Source: Gnetum montanum (Eukaryota > Streptophyta > Gnetopsida > Gnetales > Gnetaceae). Taken from it: a stretch of 24,291 nucleotides of DNA. The notes under the pieces were generated by a model. The model was not told where the DNA came from. It was given only the letters and a program-made list of their open reading frames with translations, and made no database searches. The DNA is taken from contig MNCI01009417.1 in assembly GCA_015680685.1 (NCBI GenBank), positions 880,649 to 904,939 of the forward strand, in the 5' to 3' direction. Numbering within the stretch: position 1 is the stretch's first letter; each line of letters begins with the position of its first letter. Below are positions 1-8,097 of this stretch, piece by piece. The position numbers were made by a program, and so were the translations under genes.

Positions 1-130
1 TGCATAATTTGTGCAAGTCTAATGAATTAATTTTCATATTTTTTTAAAAAAAGAATTACATATTTACAAATGTTTGTTCACACATTTGTAACAATGATGC
101 AGTGTGTTGACGGCAAATGAGGGTTTAGGG
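1..130. repeat. First copy of a 130-bp exact direct repeat ending at a scaffold gap
   Basis: Positions 1-130 are identical to 558-687 by eye, including an interior A/T-rich run and the start of a telomere-like GGGTTTAGGG. This copy stops exactly at the N at 131. That placement suggests one contig end written twice rather than a real tandem duplication. No gene is visible in it. Confidence 0.85.
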
Positions 131-557
131 NCAACATCCCCCATGCTAGACATGGGGCCATTATCAATGCACATGTAGAAAATTATAGTTTCAAAGTAGT
201 CGATATGCACAAATCAAATTCATAGGAATTCAACAAATGCTATACTAGTTTTATGTAAAAAGAAAAATATACACAAAAGGTCCTCAACCACACATAAATA
301 AAATAAAATAAAAATTATGAATTTCAATTGCTAAATGAGCAAGCACTACACTAGCACATGATAAATAGAGCACCACATGCTTTGCACAGACCTCTAAAAG
401 ATGACCTCAATGTAACCTATCAATCATGCTGTTGGTACCAATTGCCCTTTGGAGAGAGAAAGTGAGATAAAGGAATTCCATTTAGAAAAGAAAAGAAATA
501 AAATCAAGAAATGCCAACAAAATAGCATATCTTTAAATTATAAAACATGGTAATGAT
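131..557. other. Scaffold N at 131 followed by sequence with no recognised gene
   Basis: A single N at 131 marks a join of unknown size. The following 426 bases are AT-rich, with a short AAATA microsatellite near 296-315. I see no open frame of note, no RNA gene and no similarity to the retroelements further right. Confidence 0.6.
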
Positions 558-687
558 TGCATAATTTGTGCAAGTCTAATGAATTAATTTTCATATTTTT
601 TTAAAAAAAGAATTACATATTTACAAATGTTTGTTCACACATTTGTAACAATGATGCAGTGTGTTGACGGCAAATGAGGGTTTAGGG
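558..687. repeat. Second copy of the 130-bp direct repeat
   Basis: Exact copy of 1-130. Here it reads on into a telomere-like box and TATA box, so this is the copy in complete context. Its last 26 bases would be the start of the candidate LTR at 662-1713. Confidence 0.85.
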
Positions 688-717
688 TTAGGGTTTCTCC
701 TGCAGGGCCGCTATAAA
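678..717 (+). promoter_or_regulatory. Telomere-like box, GGGCC and TATA box cluster
   Basis: Positions 678-696 read GGGTTTAGGGTTAGGGTTT, a short interstitial telomere-type tract (plant TTTAGGG unit). A GGGCC lies at 705-709 and TATAAA at 712-717. Telo-box plus a GGGCC-type site upstream of TATA is a known layout in plant promoters of translation-related genes. No coding frame follows at a sensible distance, so the cluster may instead be the U3 promoter of an LTR element. Transcription start would be near 740-750 (inference). Confidence 0.45.
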
Positions 718-1607
718 GGGGGCTTGGAATTGGCAATAGAGGGGTGGCCAATCTTTCTTTTTGAAACGTGTAGCAGTTGACAACGCATGTCCATTAGTAG
801 CCGTTGTTTTATTTTGTTCTTATGTTTTCTCTAGCCACATGCAACCCATATTTTAGGCTCTTATTGTTGCAAGCAGTGCACATCTAATAGCAACGCACCT
901 GCAGACAGTGGCCTTCTCTTTGGATGCTGGGGTAACGGCAGACGCCTGTAGCAAGTATGTGACGGACGCACCGACGACTACAACCACACCTGCATCTCAA
1001 CAACATACAGCAATATCAAAAAACGTTTGGCATTTTCAATTACAGATATTTAATATTTTCAGCATTTCAAAACATGTTACCATACATTGTGCCGCATATC
1101 ACTCTATGCACTAATTTTAAATTTTTGTTTTAATGCTTAAACTTTCATTGTTTTCTAATTCAAAGCAGTAGCATTCCTTTGTTTTTTTTTTCCGCTTTCA
1201 GATCCACAAATCTTTAGATACTAATATATTGCATTTTTCATCTTGTAAACCGTTTTCAATCGGGAAACTCCCTATGGTCCCTATTGCATTGTCCTGTTTC
1301 ATTGCGTTGCTCTTATAAGTATAGTTTTCTTGTCTGCATTTGTAGCACAATAGCAAGTATAATTTTCTATCTATGGTAACAATGCCAAAGATGTTTCATC
1401 CTCAGTGACAACATCATCGCCATTGGCCGGTATTTAGTTTATGCTTACGTGCAATCTACTTGTTAAAATTTGGTAACTGCGTCTACTGCCAACGATGTGC
1501 CCTTTTCTGATGCACTTTAAATTGTATAAGCATTTTAATTCCAAATTACTTTAAAATAGTTAAGCTTCATTATTATTAATATTATTGTCACATGGCCCTT
1601 TGTAGCT

Positions 1608-1662
1608 GAGACTATTCCCAGGTTTCCGTACCCATATGGGAGACACCCTAGGCGATAGTCTC
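1608..1662. repeat. Inverted repeat with a central palindrome
   Basis: GAGACTAT (1608-1615) pairs with ATAGTCTC (1655-1662). Inside it, CCCAGG and CCTAGG can pair with one mismatch, and the middle holds the perfect palindrome CCCATATGGG (1631-1640). RNA or single-stranded DNA from here could fold into a stem. It lies about 50 bp before the proposed LTR end at 1713. Confidence 0.6.
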
Positions 1663-1713
1663 CTAAAACGAGTTTTCACAAGTGTTCGCGTGTCCAAAAT
1701 TTACGCATCAACA

Positions 1714-2154
1714 GTTTTGCTTTAGCCACTACTACCTTTGCCTTTTTTTTATGTCATTTTGTGTGTTAATCTATTTTCTTGACTACTACTTTGTTGCCAT
1801 TTCTTCAAACATTTTTACTTATTTTAGAGAGCATGTTGTACTTCATCACTCCACTACCATGTCCCCTTTCGGATGTACTTTTTACCTTTTGTTTCCTAAG
1901 TTTCAATTATTGGATTATTTACTAGTCACATTTCTCCGCCAAGTATTGTTTGGAGTTGAGGTATGGGGTTATAAGTGGGGTGTTGGAACTATAAGTACAC
2001 CCCAAGTATTGTTGATGCCTAGATTTAAAAACTTAGACCCTAGAAACATTATTAGCTTATGAATTGTAAATTTTATGAAAAAGTTATTCTTTTTGAATTC
2101 AAAAAGGAATAACATGCTCAAATACTAAAAGAAAGCACTTATATTTGTGGATTG
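1714..2154. other. No recognised gene; contains one short near-perfect palindrome
   Basis: A T-rich stretch with an accidental-looking open frame (1682-2062) of hydrophobic, low-complexity composition and a GTG start. No domain is recognisable. The only structured item is the palindrome at 2083-2113. Confidence 0.5.
2083..2113. repeat. 31-bp near-perfect palindrome centred on GAATTC
   Basis: The left arm GTTATTCTTTTTGAATTC mirrors the right arm GAATTCAAAAAGGAATAAC, with a single extra G in the right arm. It would form a hairpin with almost no loop. Function unknown; it could be a remnant of a small inverted-repeat element or chance in AT-rich DNA. Confidence 0.75.
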
Positions 2155-2331
2155 ACTTAAAAACTACTTCTCTTTCTTTCTATATCTTTCAACTATTTTA
2201 CAATTACATGTTGAAAGGTTGGTATATTGGATTAGGTACTTTGCATGGAATCCATGAAAAACAAATACACCTACAAAAAGAATTTATGTTCAACTAGATG
2301 TCGTAGAAGAATTTCTTGAAATAAAAATTAA
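2155..2331 (+). repeat. Dispersed repeat, copy 1
   Basis: This segment matches 6116-6291 over most of its length. Shared landmarks are ACTTAAAAACTAC at the start, ATCTTTCAACTATTTTA in the first half, TTTATGTTCAACTAGAT in the second half and ATAAAAATTAA at the end. The copies differ by many substitutions and a few indels, so they are old. No coding capacity or terminal inverted repeat is evident; the family is unidentified. Confidence 0.7.
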
Positions 2332-3321
2332 GGACATTGAAATCATGGAAACACTAGCTTATTCTTACCACCACCAAGGATAAGTAAGTAAAGTAATCTT
2401 TTACCCTGAACAGTTATGCAAAAAAAATTTAGAATAGCAAGGTTAAATAAAAAGCATTGGTCACAGCATAATGACCGAAAAGGTGATATCTCTGTTGGGA
2501 TAATTGCCCATTATGACAACAGTTTTTCTCTTCACCCATTCATGGCATGACTGACAGTTATACAAAAACCACTGTTACCATAATCAATAGTTAAGGTAAT
2601 CGTTGATAGAGTTAAAACAATACGCTGTTTAAGAAGGAATAGATGGATCTCTAGCTTCAACTGATTTCGCAATGATGAGAACCAGGAAGATACTAAAATT
2701 GAATCGATTCTCTCTGCATCTCTTGAAGAGCTCCTTTAGCTGTTGCTTAAAAGTTTCTCAAGGCTACTAAAGTTTAGAATACTTATCAGTCGGTAAATCT
2801 TTTTGTTACATCTTTCAAATCGCTAACTCTAAGCATACACAGCTGGTGTACCAAAATGGAAGCTTCTAAAGCACTTTACTATTCATGCAACAGATCTAAC
2901 TTTTGAAATGTATTATAGTAGAAAGAAACTTTGCATTTGCTTTTGCCTTTGTGTATGTTAAATTGGTTCCAACCTTTGCCTTAGCCGTGGTATATGTTCA
3001 ACTGGATCCAACAGACGGGTGCAGGGCCTTGTGACTTCATGTGGGTCACCATGTGGGCGTTTTGTAAACAATGATGTGATTAGCAAGAAAAAGGAATATG
3101 TAATCTTGTAGCCATCTCTGCTACTGTATGCATACAGGTTTTTCTTCCTTGTTCAACCCTCCTTAAAAAATAACACTGCTGACTTTTAAGCGACCAGTGA
3201 CAATTGCACCTGCCAACAAAGGTAGCAAAATTTGAAAAGCGTACAGTGGGAAAGGACAGATGATTGTGTTTTAAATATTTTCATTATTCACAAGGTCACA
3301 ATTTGCGCAACCTATGCTGAC
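2332..3321. other. No recognised gene
   Basis: An AT-rich stretch without an open frame of interest. A weak imperfect direct duplication of about 39 bp lies near 2935-3015, with blocks resembling CTTTGCCTT and TATGTTCAACTGG. No promoter, RNA gene or transposon end can be supported. Confidence 0.5.
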
Positions 3322-3720
3322 TCTACGCTGAATGAACAAATTACAGCAAATACTTAATGATTTTTGTAATAATTCAAGAATGAAACTTAATGTTGAAAAA
3401 ACAATTACTTATATTCAATTGAATTATATCAATAATTATAATTTACTGATTGCTTTATTTCAAATTGACCTTATCTCCTTGGAGGACTACATCAATGATG
3501 TTTTCAAGTACAAATGGGATAAGTGCATTACACAAAAAATTGTAAGTCGAATGAAAGTCTTATTTGCTTTAAAACAAATATAAGAAGGAATCTATTATGG
3601 TTTGGGATATCTGAAAATAACTCTACGATGCCATTGTGTATCTTTATGAGTGTGCTGTATGAAGTCTTATTATATCACATAAATATTGGAAAAAAGTTTA
3701 GAAGATTTTTTTGCTTAATG
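3322..3720 (+). pseudogene. LINE-type reverse transcriptase fragment (degenerate)
   Basis: The frame at 3332-3583 contains LNDFCNNSRMKLNVEKT. This resembles the segment after the YADD box of plant LINE (L1-like) reverse transcriptases, where a helix reading roughly L..F...SGLKINxxKT is typical. A second frame, overlapping from 3523, gives IRRNLLWFG, which resembles the LINE 'xxRxFLWxG' block that normally lies more than 100 residues further on. Spacing and frame are therefore compressed, meaning deletions and frameshifts. The catalytic YADD region, endonuclease domain and poly(A) tail are not found. The recognition rests on motif resemblance only; a chance match of the second block is possible. 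Confidence 0.45.
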
Positions 3721-4297
3721 AATTTTAAGTGAAGAAATAGAAGCAATATGATATTATGTTTTTTGATGTAGAGATGATGTTGTTAGTTTATAGCCTACAC
3801 TCATAGTCTTTCTACATCTTCAATCTATAAATATTCCAAAAAAATGGTGATGGAAACCTATCATAAAGGATGGCTTCATGAAGGAGTTTTATGCCTTAAT
3901 AAATAGAATATTTAAGAGTATGTTCTTTATTCTAGTCCTAACCAATTTCACATTTTGGTAAAGTAAGTATATTACACATTTTGGGAAAATCTAGAAGGTG
4001 AAAAACATTTCTATTTGAAGTGTATCACCACCTTAATTCAAAAGAAAATTATAAACAAGTAGATGGCACAAAATTCCTTGTAAAGAATAAATATGCCAAT
4101 GGTGCAAAACAAATAACATTGAATATAATACTACATTTTCATGCAATATCTTGCATTGGAGCACATTAAACATAGATGAAATATTATAGCTACAAATTTG
4201 GTTGGTTTATTTTAAATAGTACCAAGGATATTTAATACTTTTTTAATGATGTTTTCAAAACTCATAGACAAAAGGCAATTCAATTTTAAATATCCGT
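3721..4297. other. No recognised gene
   Basis: AT-rich sequence directly after the LINE scrap, possibly more of its decayed 3' part. No open frame, repeat pair or signal is visible. Confidence 0.5.
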
Positions 4298-4650
4298 TTA
4301 AGAATTCTTGAGTAGTAAAAGAGTTTTTGGATCATTAACACTTAAAATGTAACCAGGTACAACATACTCAAAAGAAGCACGGCTCACATCAGAAGCACGG
4401 CTCACATCAAGGGTTGATGATTGAGAACTCCACTCCACTAATATTTGTGTGGATGCCATGGGACCGGCTTGGCTGCTGGTGCTGACAGTGGTGTTTTCTC
4501 TGATGCCAAATTGTCTTGGTTCCATGATTTGACTAATGTCAGGTTCGGATGGCAAGCGCACACATTATCTAATGTAACATATCTCGGTTAAAACCTTCGC
4601 AACAGTGGTTAAGATAGGGAGATGTCGCTGGCAGTTGCAGCGCACAGAAA
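4298..4650 (-). pseudogene. Possible C-terminal fragment of a receptor-like protein kinase
   Basis: Read on the minus strand, 4561-4298 is open for 87 codons to a natural-looking TAA. It begins RLPSEPDISQIMEP and continues into a Ser/Thr-rich tail. In the same frame, just upstream and across one TAA, is PILTTVAKVLTE, which resembles kinase subdomain XI (RPxMxxVVxML) and is followed, as in plant receptor-like kinases, by a Pro-rich stretch and a Ser-rich tail. No catalytic kinase motifs (HRD, DFG) were seen upstream on this strand, so only the end of the gene would be present. The tail contains an in-frame duplication of DVSRAS. Motif resemblance only; a chance frame cannot be excluded. Confidence 0.35.
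4373..4408. repeat. 18-bp perfect tandem duplication
   Basis: AGAAGCACGGCTCACATC occurs twice in direct succession (4373-4390, 4391-4408). In the minus-strand frame it duplicates six residues without breaking the frame, consistent with replication slippage. Confidence 0.9.
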
Positions 4651-4836
4651 TTTTGCCAAAAAAAATTGGAAAATGCACTTATCAACGTGGGTGAATATAC
4701 TCTATTTTGTTAATATTTATGATTTTAATTGGATTCTTACAATGATTTCAGATTTTTCCATTGCTTATCCGATTTTTCAATCTATGTTCTGTTGCTTCCA
4801 AAGTCAAGTTTGACTGATTGCATCGTTCTGGACATT

Positions 4837-4968
4837 AACGGTCTATCCATCTTGTAAAAGATAAATTAAAAAACATGATCAACGGTCTATCCATCTTGTA
4901 AAAGATAAATTAAAAAACATGATCAACGGTCTATCCATCTTGTAAAAGATAAATTAAAAAACATGATC
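4837..4968. repeat. 44-bp minisatellite, three perfect copies
   Basis: Three consecutive identical 44-bp units start at 4837, 4881 and 4925, each beginning AACGGTCTATCC and ending AACATGATC. Perfect identity inside otherwise decayed DNA indicates recent amplification or, less likely, an assembly echo. The array splits no recognised gene. Confidence 0.95.
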
Positions 4969-6115
4969 AAAATAACAGTCAAAGTAAAACAATCTGTGCA
5001 GTAAAATTCAGACGCATGCTGCAAACTGCAAGTCTATTCCCTCATCGGGAAGGCCAAACTTTTAACCTCAGAACTTGTTATCCCATGAAATCGAAAGTAT
5101 GGATCCTCTTCGATTTTTCACCTTAATAGGCTCTGTAACAGTCTACCGAATTAGGTTATGCCCGTGTCTTTTCATAATTCAACTAAACTGCTCTAACACC
5201 GCCCGCTACACCCACACCTAATACAGGGGCATCCTACCCCTGCTAATTAACTGCTGGTTAACTTATTTCTTGTGGTTTCCTTGATTCACACATATGCCAA
5301 TGGAAGGTAAAAAAATTGCTGGGTTGTATTTTCTAATACGATCATTATGGAGAACAAACTGAAAAATACAGTTGCAACTATGAAATTCGTTAGAGTTGTA
5401 TATTGTGCGAGTTTCCAATTGCTCTTTTCCATAGATTGAAAACGATGTCGGTTTGATATAGTTTTCCATTAGATGGACCTTTTTGTCATTCACAAAGTAG
5501 TACCATGACTATAATGAGAAGGAATAGCATAAAGGTAAAGATCAAAGTTACCTTTAAAAACTAACATGTAGATTTTTACGACTGAATTCATCCAGAAGAG
5601 ACAACAAGCATATATTAGTATAATTCGTTCACTTTTGGTATTGGTTCACGTTTCAATTTTAAGAATATACACGCTATTAGAGACAACGTTGTAAAGCAAA
5701 AGTTCTTTCCTTGGACAGAGTCCTGTGGCTGGACAACTCGAAATTCAACTCAAGACCAACCTTCTTTGTCAATATACCCAAACGGCCAGTCTTGCCGGGT
5801 CAGAGCTGCCTCAAAGGAATTTCATGACGCAATGGCTTTAACCTCAGCAGCATGCATGGCAATTGGTAAAGCCACGGCATATTCCATAGACAGAGGAATA
5901 ACATTTGGGGTCGATTCCTGGCCTCCAAAACTTCTTTCATTATTATAATAAAACAGAGCTGGAGCTGGAGCTGGAGCTGGACCCTGTTCCTCTGGTCCAA
6001 CTGGTTGTGATTAACAGTTGAAGGAATAAAAAATTTAAAACAAAAACTGTGATGTTATCAGAAACGTCTAGGGTCAGCGGTTCCCTGGTTCTTGTTTATC
6101 TGCTCATGGTACTGT
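4969..6115. other. No confident gene; small inverted and simple repeats
   Basis: Contains a perfect 8-bp inverted repeat AAAGGTAA/TTACCTTT with a 9-nt loop (5531-5555) and a GAGCTG hexanucleotide run (5956-5980). A minus-strand frame at 5493-5263 (76 codons) and a plus-strand frame at 5766-5948 are open, but I cannot assign either to a family. The local rise in GC near 5790-5930 is unexplained. Confidence 0.45.
5956..5980. repeat. GAGCTG hexanucleotide microsatellite
   Basis: About four tandem copies of GAGCTG. Simple-sequence slippage product; no coding role can be supported. Confidence 0.9.
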
Positions 6116-6291
6116 ACTTAAAAACTACCTATCTTTCTGAGCTTTTCCTATGCCAATAGAATCTCTCTATCTTTCAACTATTTTATAATTACATGTTAAG
6201 GCATGGAATTAATGAAAAGCAAATATTAAGCCTAAAAAAGACTTTATGTTCAACTAGATTTCACTTTAAAAAATTTTATAATAAAAATTAA
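6116..6291 (+). repeat. Dispersed repeat, copy 2
   Basis: Partner of 2155-2331 in the same orientation, sharing the ACTTAAAAACTAC start and ATAAAAATTA end. Flanks outside these limits do not match, so the boundaries are those of the repeat itself. Family unidentified. Confidence 0.7.
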
Positions 6292-6800
6292 AATAAAATG
6301 AATGAAGCTTTATTATGTTTGAAGATGAAGATGGATAGGATTAATTCCATAGCTTTATTACCTTCACTTGAAAACAAGTTTTTGCCCAAATACTTAGCCA
6401 AATTTTTGCAACTTGTATTTTGTAAAGTTAGAGTTAGTTGTGAATGTTTGCGACGTGATGAATTACAATTGTATGACATCTTTATTCAAGTAGATTATTC
6501 ATGAACATAATTCATGAATGGTAATAAACATCAAGATTGTTCTTCACTGATAAATCAAAATTTGGCAAACTACGATATTGGATATACATAACGTAGCTAG
6601 TGCTACGATGCGTGCTACCCTATAAATATTGCAGGATGCATGCCAACTTATAAATACACCACTTAGGCACATAGATCCGGATAAGTTTCCATTCCATAGT
6701 AGCATAACTCTTGCAGTTTGTTTTCGTGAGTTAGTCTTTACCATTTAAAAGTGTGAATGCCCGCAATGTAGTGTAACGTAGTGTAACGTAGTGTACGGAG

Positions 6801-6851
6801 TCTTTATTCAAGCATCTTGTACTTGGGCACAAATGTGACTGCCAATAAAGA
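6801..6851 (+). promoter_or_regulatory. Conserved poly(A)-signal stem, element B 5' LTR
   Basis: TCTTTATT (6801-6808) is the exact inverse of AATAAAGA (6844-6851), so the poly(A) signal forms one arm of an 8-bp stem. The same arrangement occurs in the other four LTR copies of the family in this window. Confidence 0.6.
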
Positions 6852-7385
6852 TCGAGCTATTTCATACTATTGCAACATTCTCCTAGTTTACTATTTTACT
6901 TAGAATAATGTTTACTATTTTCTTAGTTAATGTTTAGTTTTCCATGCACTTTACCATTACTATTGTTAAGCAAGATGAGTACAACTGATCTTGAGCACTT
7001 AAGTGTAATTGCTTGGTAACCCAGTAGTGCTATCACTTGGTTTGCTTAGTAGCAAAGTACTTGGTAATCCTAGTAGTAGTTATAATAAGCCCAAGGTGTG
7101 TACAAAAAGTTAGGACCAGATACTCATCACCTTAGGATAGAATAGATTTGTTTACTATTTTAGTTAGACTTAGAAACAATTTTGACTTCACCATGTTCAC
7201 TAGGAGTCAGATGGCCAAACAACATCAACATATCATATACCTCATTGTGAACTAAATCATACATGTAGACTTTACTAGCTCCACATGGGAAGACAACAAT
7301 CTCGAATTTAAATAAATTACTAACATAATCACATTGCCTCATCCACGGATTATGATCTAGTCACACGTAAGACACTTGTGATTTG

Positions 7386-7390
7386 TATGG
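7386..7390. repeat. Target site duplication of element A, left copy (TATGG)
   Basis: TATGG immediately precedes the TGATGAG start of A and recurs at 17927-17931 immediately after the CTCATCA end of A. Five base pairs is the usual duplication length for Ty3/gypsy integrases. Confidence 0.92.
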
Positions 7391-7400
7391 TGATGAGAGC

Positions 7401-7532
7401 GGTTACTCTAGTAGTTATTCTAATTATTAGGGTGGTTACTCTAGCAGTTACTCTAGCAGTTATTTTAATTATTAGAGTGGTTACTCTAGCAGTTATTCTA
7501 ATTATTAGAGCGGTTACTCTAATTATTAGAGT
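7401..7532. repeat. U3 minisatellite of element A 5' LTR (33/45-bp units)
   Basis: Units starting GGTTACT begin at 7401, 7434, 7479 and 7512, giving spacings of 33, 45 and 33 bp. The 45-bp unit contains an extra 12-bp CAGTTACTCTAG-type submodule. Each unit carries the near-palindrome TCTAATTATTAGA, with an ATTA core on both strands. Because all units are multiples of three, both strands stay open and produce long hydrophobic pseudo-frames that are not proteins. Confidence 0.9.
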
Positions 7533-7547
7533 AGTTGCTCCCAAGCC

Positions 7548-7555
7548 TATAAATA
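7548..7555 (+). promoter_or_regulatory. TATA box of element A 5' LTR
   Basis: TATAAATA just after the U3 minisatellite. The same box is at 16532-16539 in the 3' LTR. RNA start is expected about 25-35 bp downstream. Confidence 0.75.
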
Positions 7556-7679
7556 CAGTGCCCAGGTGCACAATTGGGAAGGAAGTCTTTTAACAGTTAA
7601 GTAGTGAAACTCTTGTAGTCTGTTTGAAAGTGAGATTATTTTCCAAGTGCCCGCAGTAGGAGGTCTAAGTATGGATGGA

Positions 7680-7731
7680 TCTTTATTTGAGCATTATGTA
7701 CCTGAGCACACCTTGTGTACGGCAATAAAGA
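7680..7731 (+). promoter_or_regulatory. Conserved poly(A)-signal stem, element A 5' LTR
   Basis: TCTTTATT (7680-7687) inverts to AATAAAGA (7724-7731), 52 nt end to end. Inside are GTAC, ACA, TGT and GTAC blocks that could form a second, inner stem. It contains the AATAAA signal. Confidence 0.65.
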
Positions 7732-8013
7732 CGAGCTCTTTGATTCATCNAAGCTAAATTAGTCACTTAGTTACCTCTCTCCTTCCCTACTAGCACATGA
7801 CATAAAAACATAAAAGCTATAAAAATCATATGCCTCAAGCTTACTTAACCATACAATCATGACATACAGGTAAGCTTGGGAAGACAACAATCAACCAACC
7901 CATCCTTGTTCCACAAGGGCACATAAATACTTAGTCCTTGGAATTCAACCGGATTGTGCGTGAAATGCTCATATTCGTATGGTTGAGTGTAGGGGTACCT
8001 CGCCGCTCATCAT

Positions 8014-8032
8014 TGGCGCTGTTGCTTTAGAC
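8014..8032 (+). promoter_or_regulatory. Primer-binding site of element A, tRNA-Asp type, degenerate
   Basis: Starts two bases after the LTR end with TGGCGCTGTTGCTTTAGAC. The complement of a plant tRNA-Asp 3' end begins TGGCGCCGTTGCC. The site keeps most of this with C-to-T changes and a changed GGG. It would prime minus-strand cDNA. The assignment is from memory of tRNA-Asp and from agreement with element B's site at 17963. Confidence 0.7.
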
Positions 8033-8097
8033 TTAGTTGTTTGTGTGCTAACTAGAACATAAGAAATCATTCACATCATTGGAACAAACCCTTAGGG

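Larger units (their letters stand above)
662..1713 (+). mobile_element. Candidate LTR of a different retroelement (TGTTGACG...CATCAACA)
   Basis: The segment starts TGTTGACG and ends CATCAACA, which are inverted matches at 7 of 8 bases with TG...CA termini. It contains the TATA cluster near its start and a structured block near its end (1608-1662). Its length, 1052 bp, is in the normal range for plant LTRs. Against it: no matching 5-bp target duplication (CAGTG before, GTTTT after), no clear primer-binding site after 1713, and no second copy in the window. The short frame inside it (908-1114) looks accidental. Confidence 0.3.
6456..7390 (+). mobile_element. Element B 5' LTR, upstream part (interrupted by element A)
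   Basis: A diverged member of the same LTR family as A. It carries two TATA boxes (6621-6627, 6649-6655), a poly(A) signal AATAAA at 6844-6849 inside the conserved stem, and the U5 motif TTGGTAACCCAGTAGTG (7013-7029) with a second version at 7061-7077. The LTR continues at 17927, as shown by the TATGG duplication. The start at 6456 is chosen because TGATGAATT resembles the family start TGATGAG and gives a total of 965 bp, close to the 940 bp of A's 3' LTR; a start at 6548 is also possible. A 10-bp repeat GTAGTGTAAC occurs 2.8 times at 6768-6795. Confidence 0.7.
7391..8012 (+). mobile_element. Element A 5' LTR (with hidden gap at N 7750)
   Basis: Begins TGATGAG and ends CTCATCA, a 7-bp terminal inverted repeat with TG...CA ends. 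U3 holds a minisatellite (7401-7532), then TATAAATA (7548-7555), the poly(A) stem (7680-7731) and U5. Aligned to the 3' LTR, 7749 corresponds to 16733 and 7751 to 17665. About 307 bp (16734-16949 plus 17574-17664) are therefore missing at the single N, and the true length would be about 928 bp. Confidence 0.92.

Noticed and set aside
678-696. Chromosome end or true telomere array
   Set aside because: Only about two and a half TTTAGGG-type units, followed by a TATA box; an interstitial motif, not an array.
1682-2062. 126-codon plus-strand frame
   Set aside because: GTG start, low-complexity hydrophobic translation of T-rich DNA, no domain, and it would start inside the candidate LTR.
5860-5940. 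tRNA-like sequence (TTGGTAAAGCC ... GGGGTCGATTCC)
   Set aside because: D-arm-like and T-arm-like pieces are present, but no anticodon stem or acceptor stem can be paired, and the T-loop lacks the usual TTC.
5766-5948. Plus-strand 60-codon frame with balanced composition
   Set aside because: No recognisable family, no homologous second copy, and a minus-strand frame of equal length overlaps it. Not called as a gene.
7350-7593. Long open frames on both strands with hydrophobic repeats (also 16292-16577)
   Set aside because: They are made by the U3 minisatellite, whose 33/45/12-bp units are multiples of three and keep several frames open. They lie in an LTR promoter and have no protein character.
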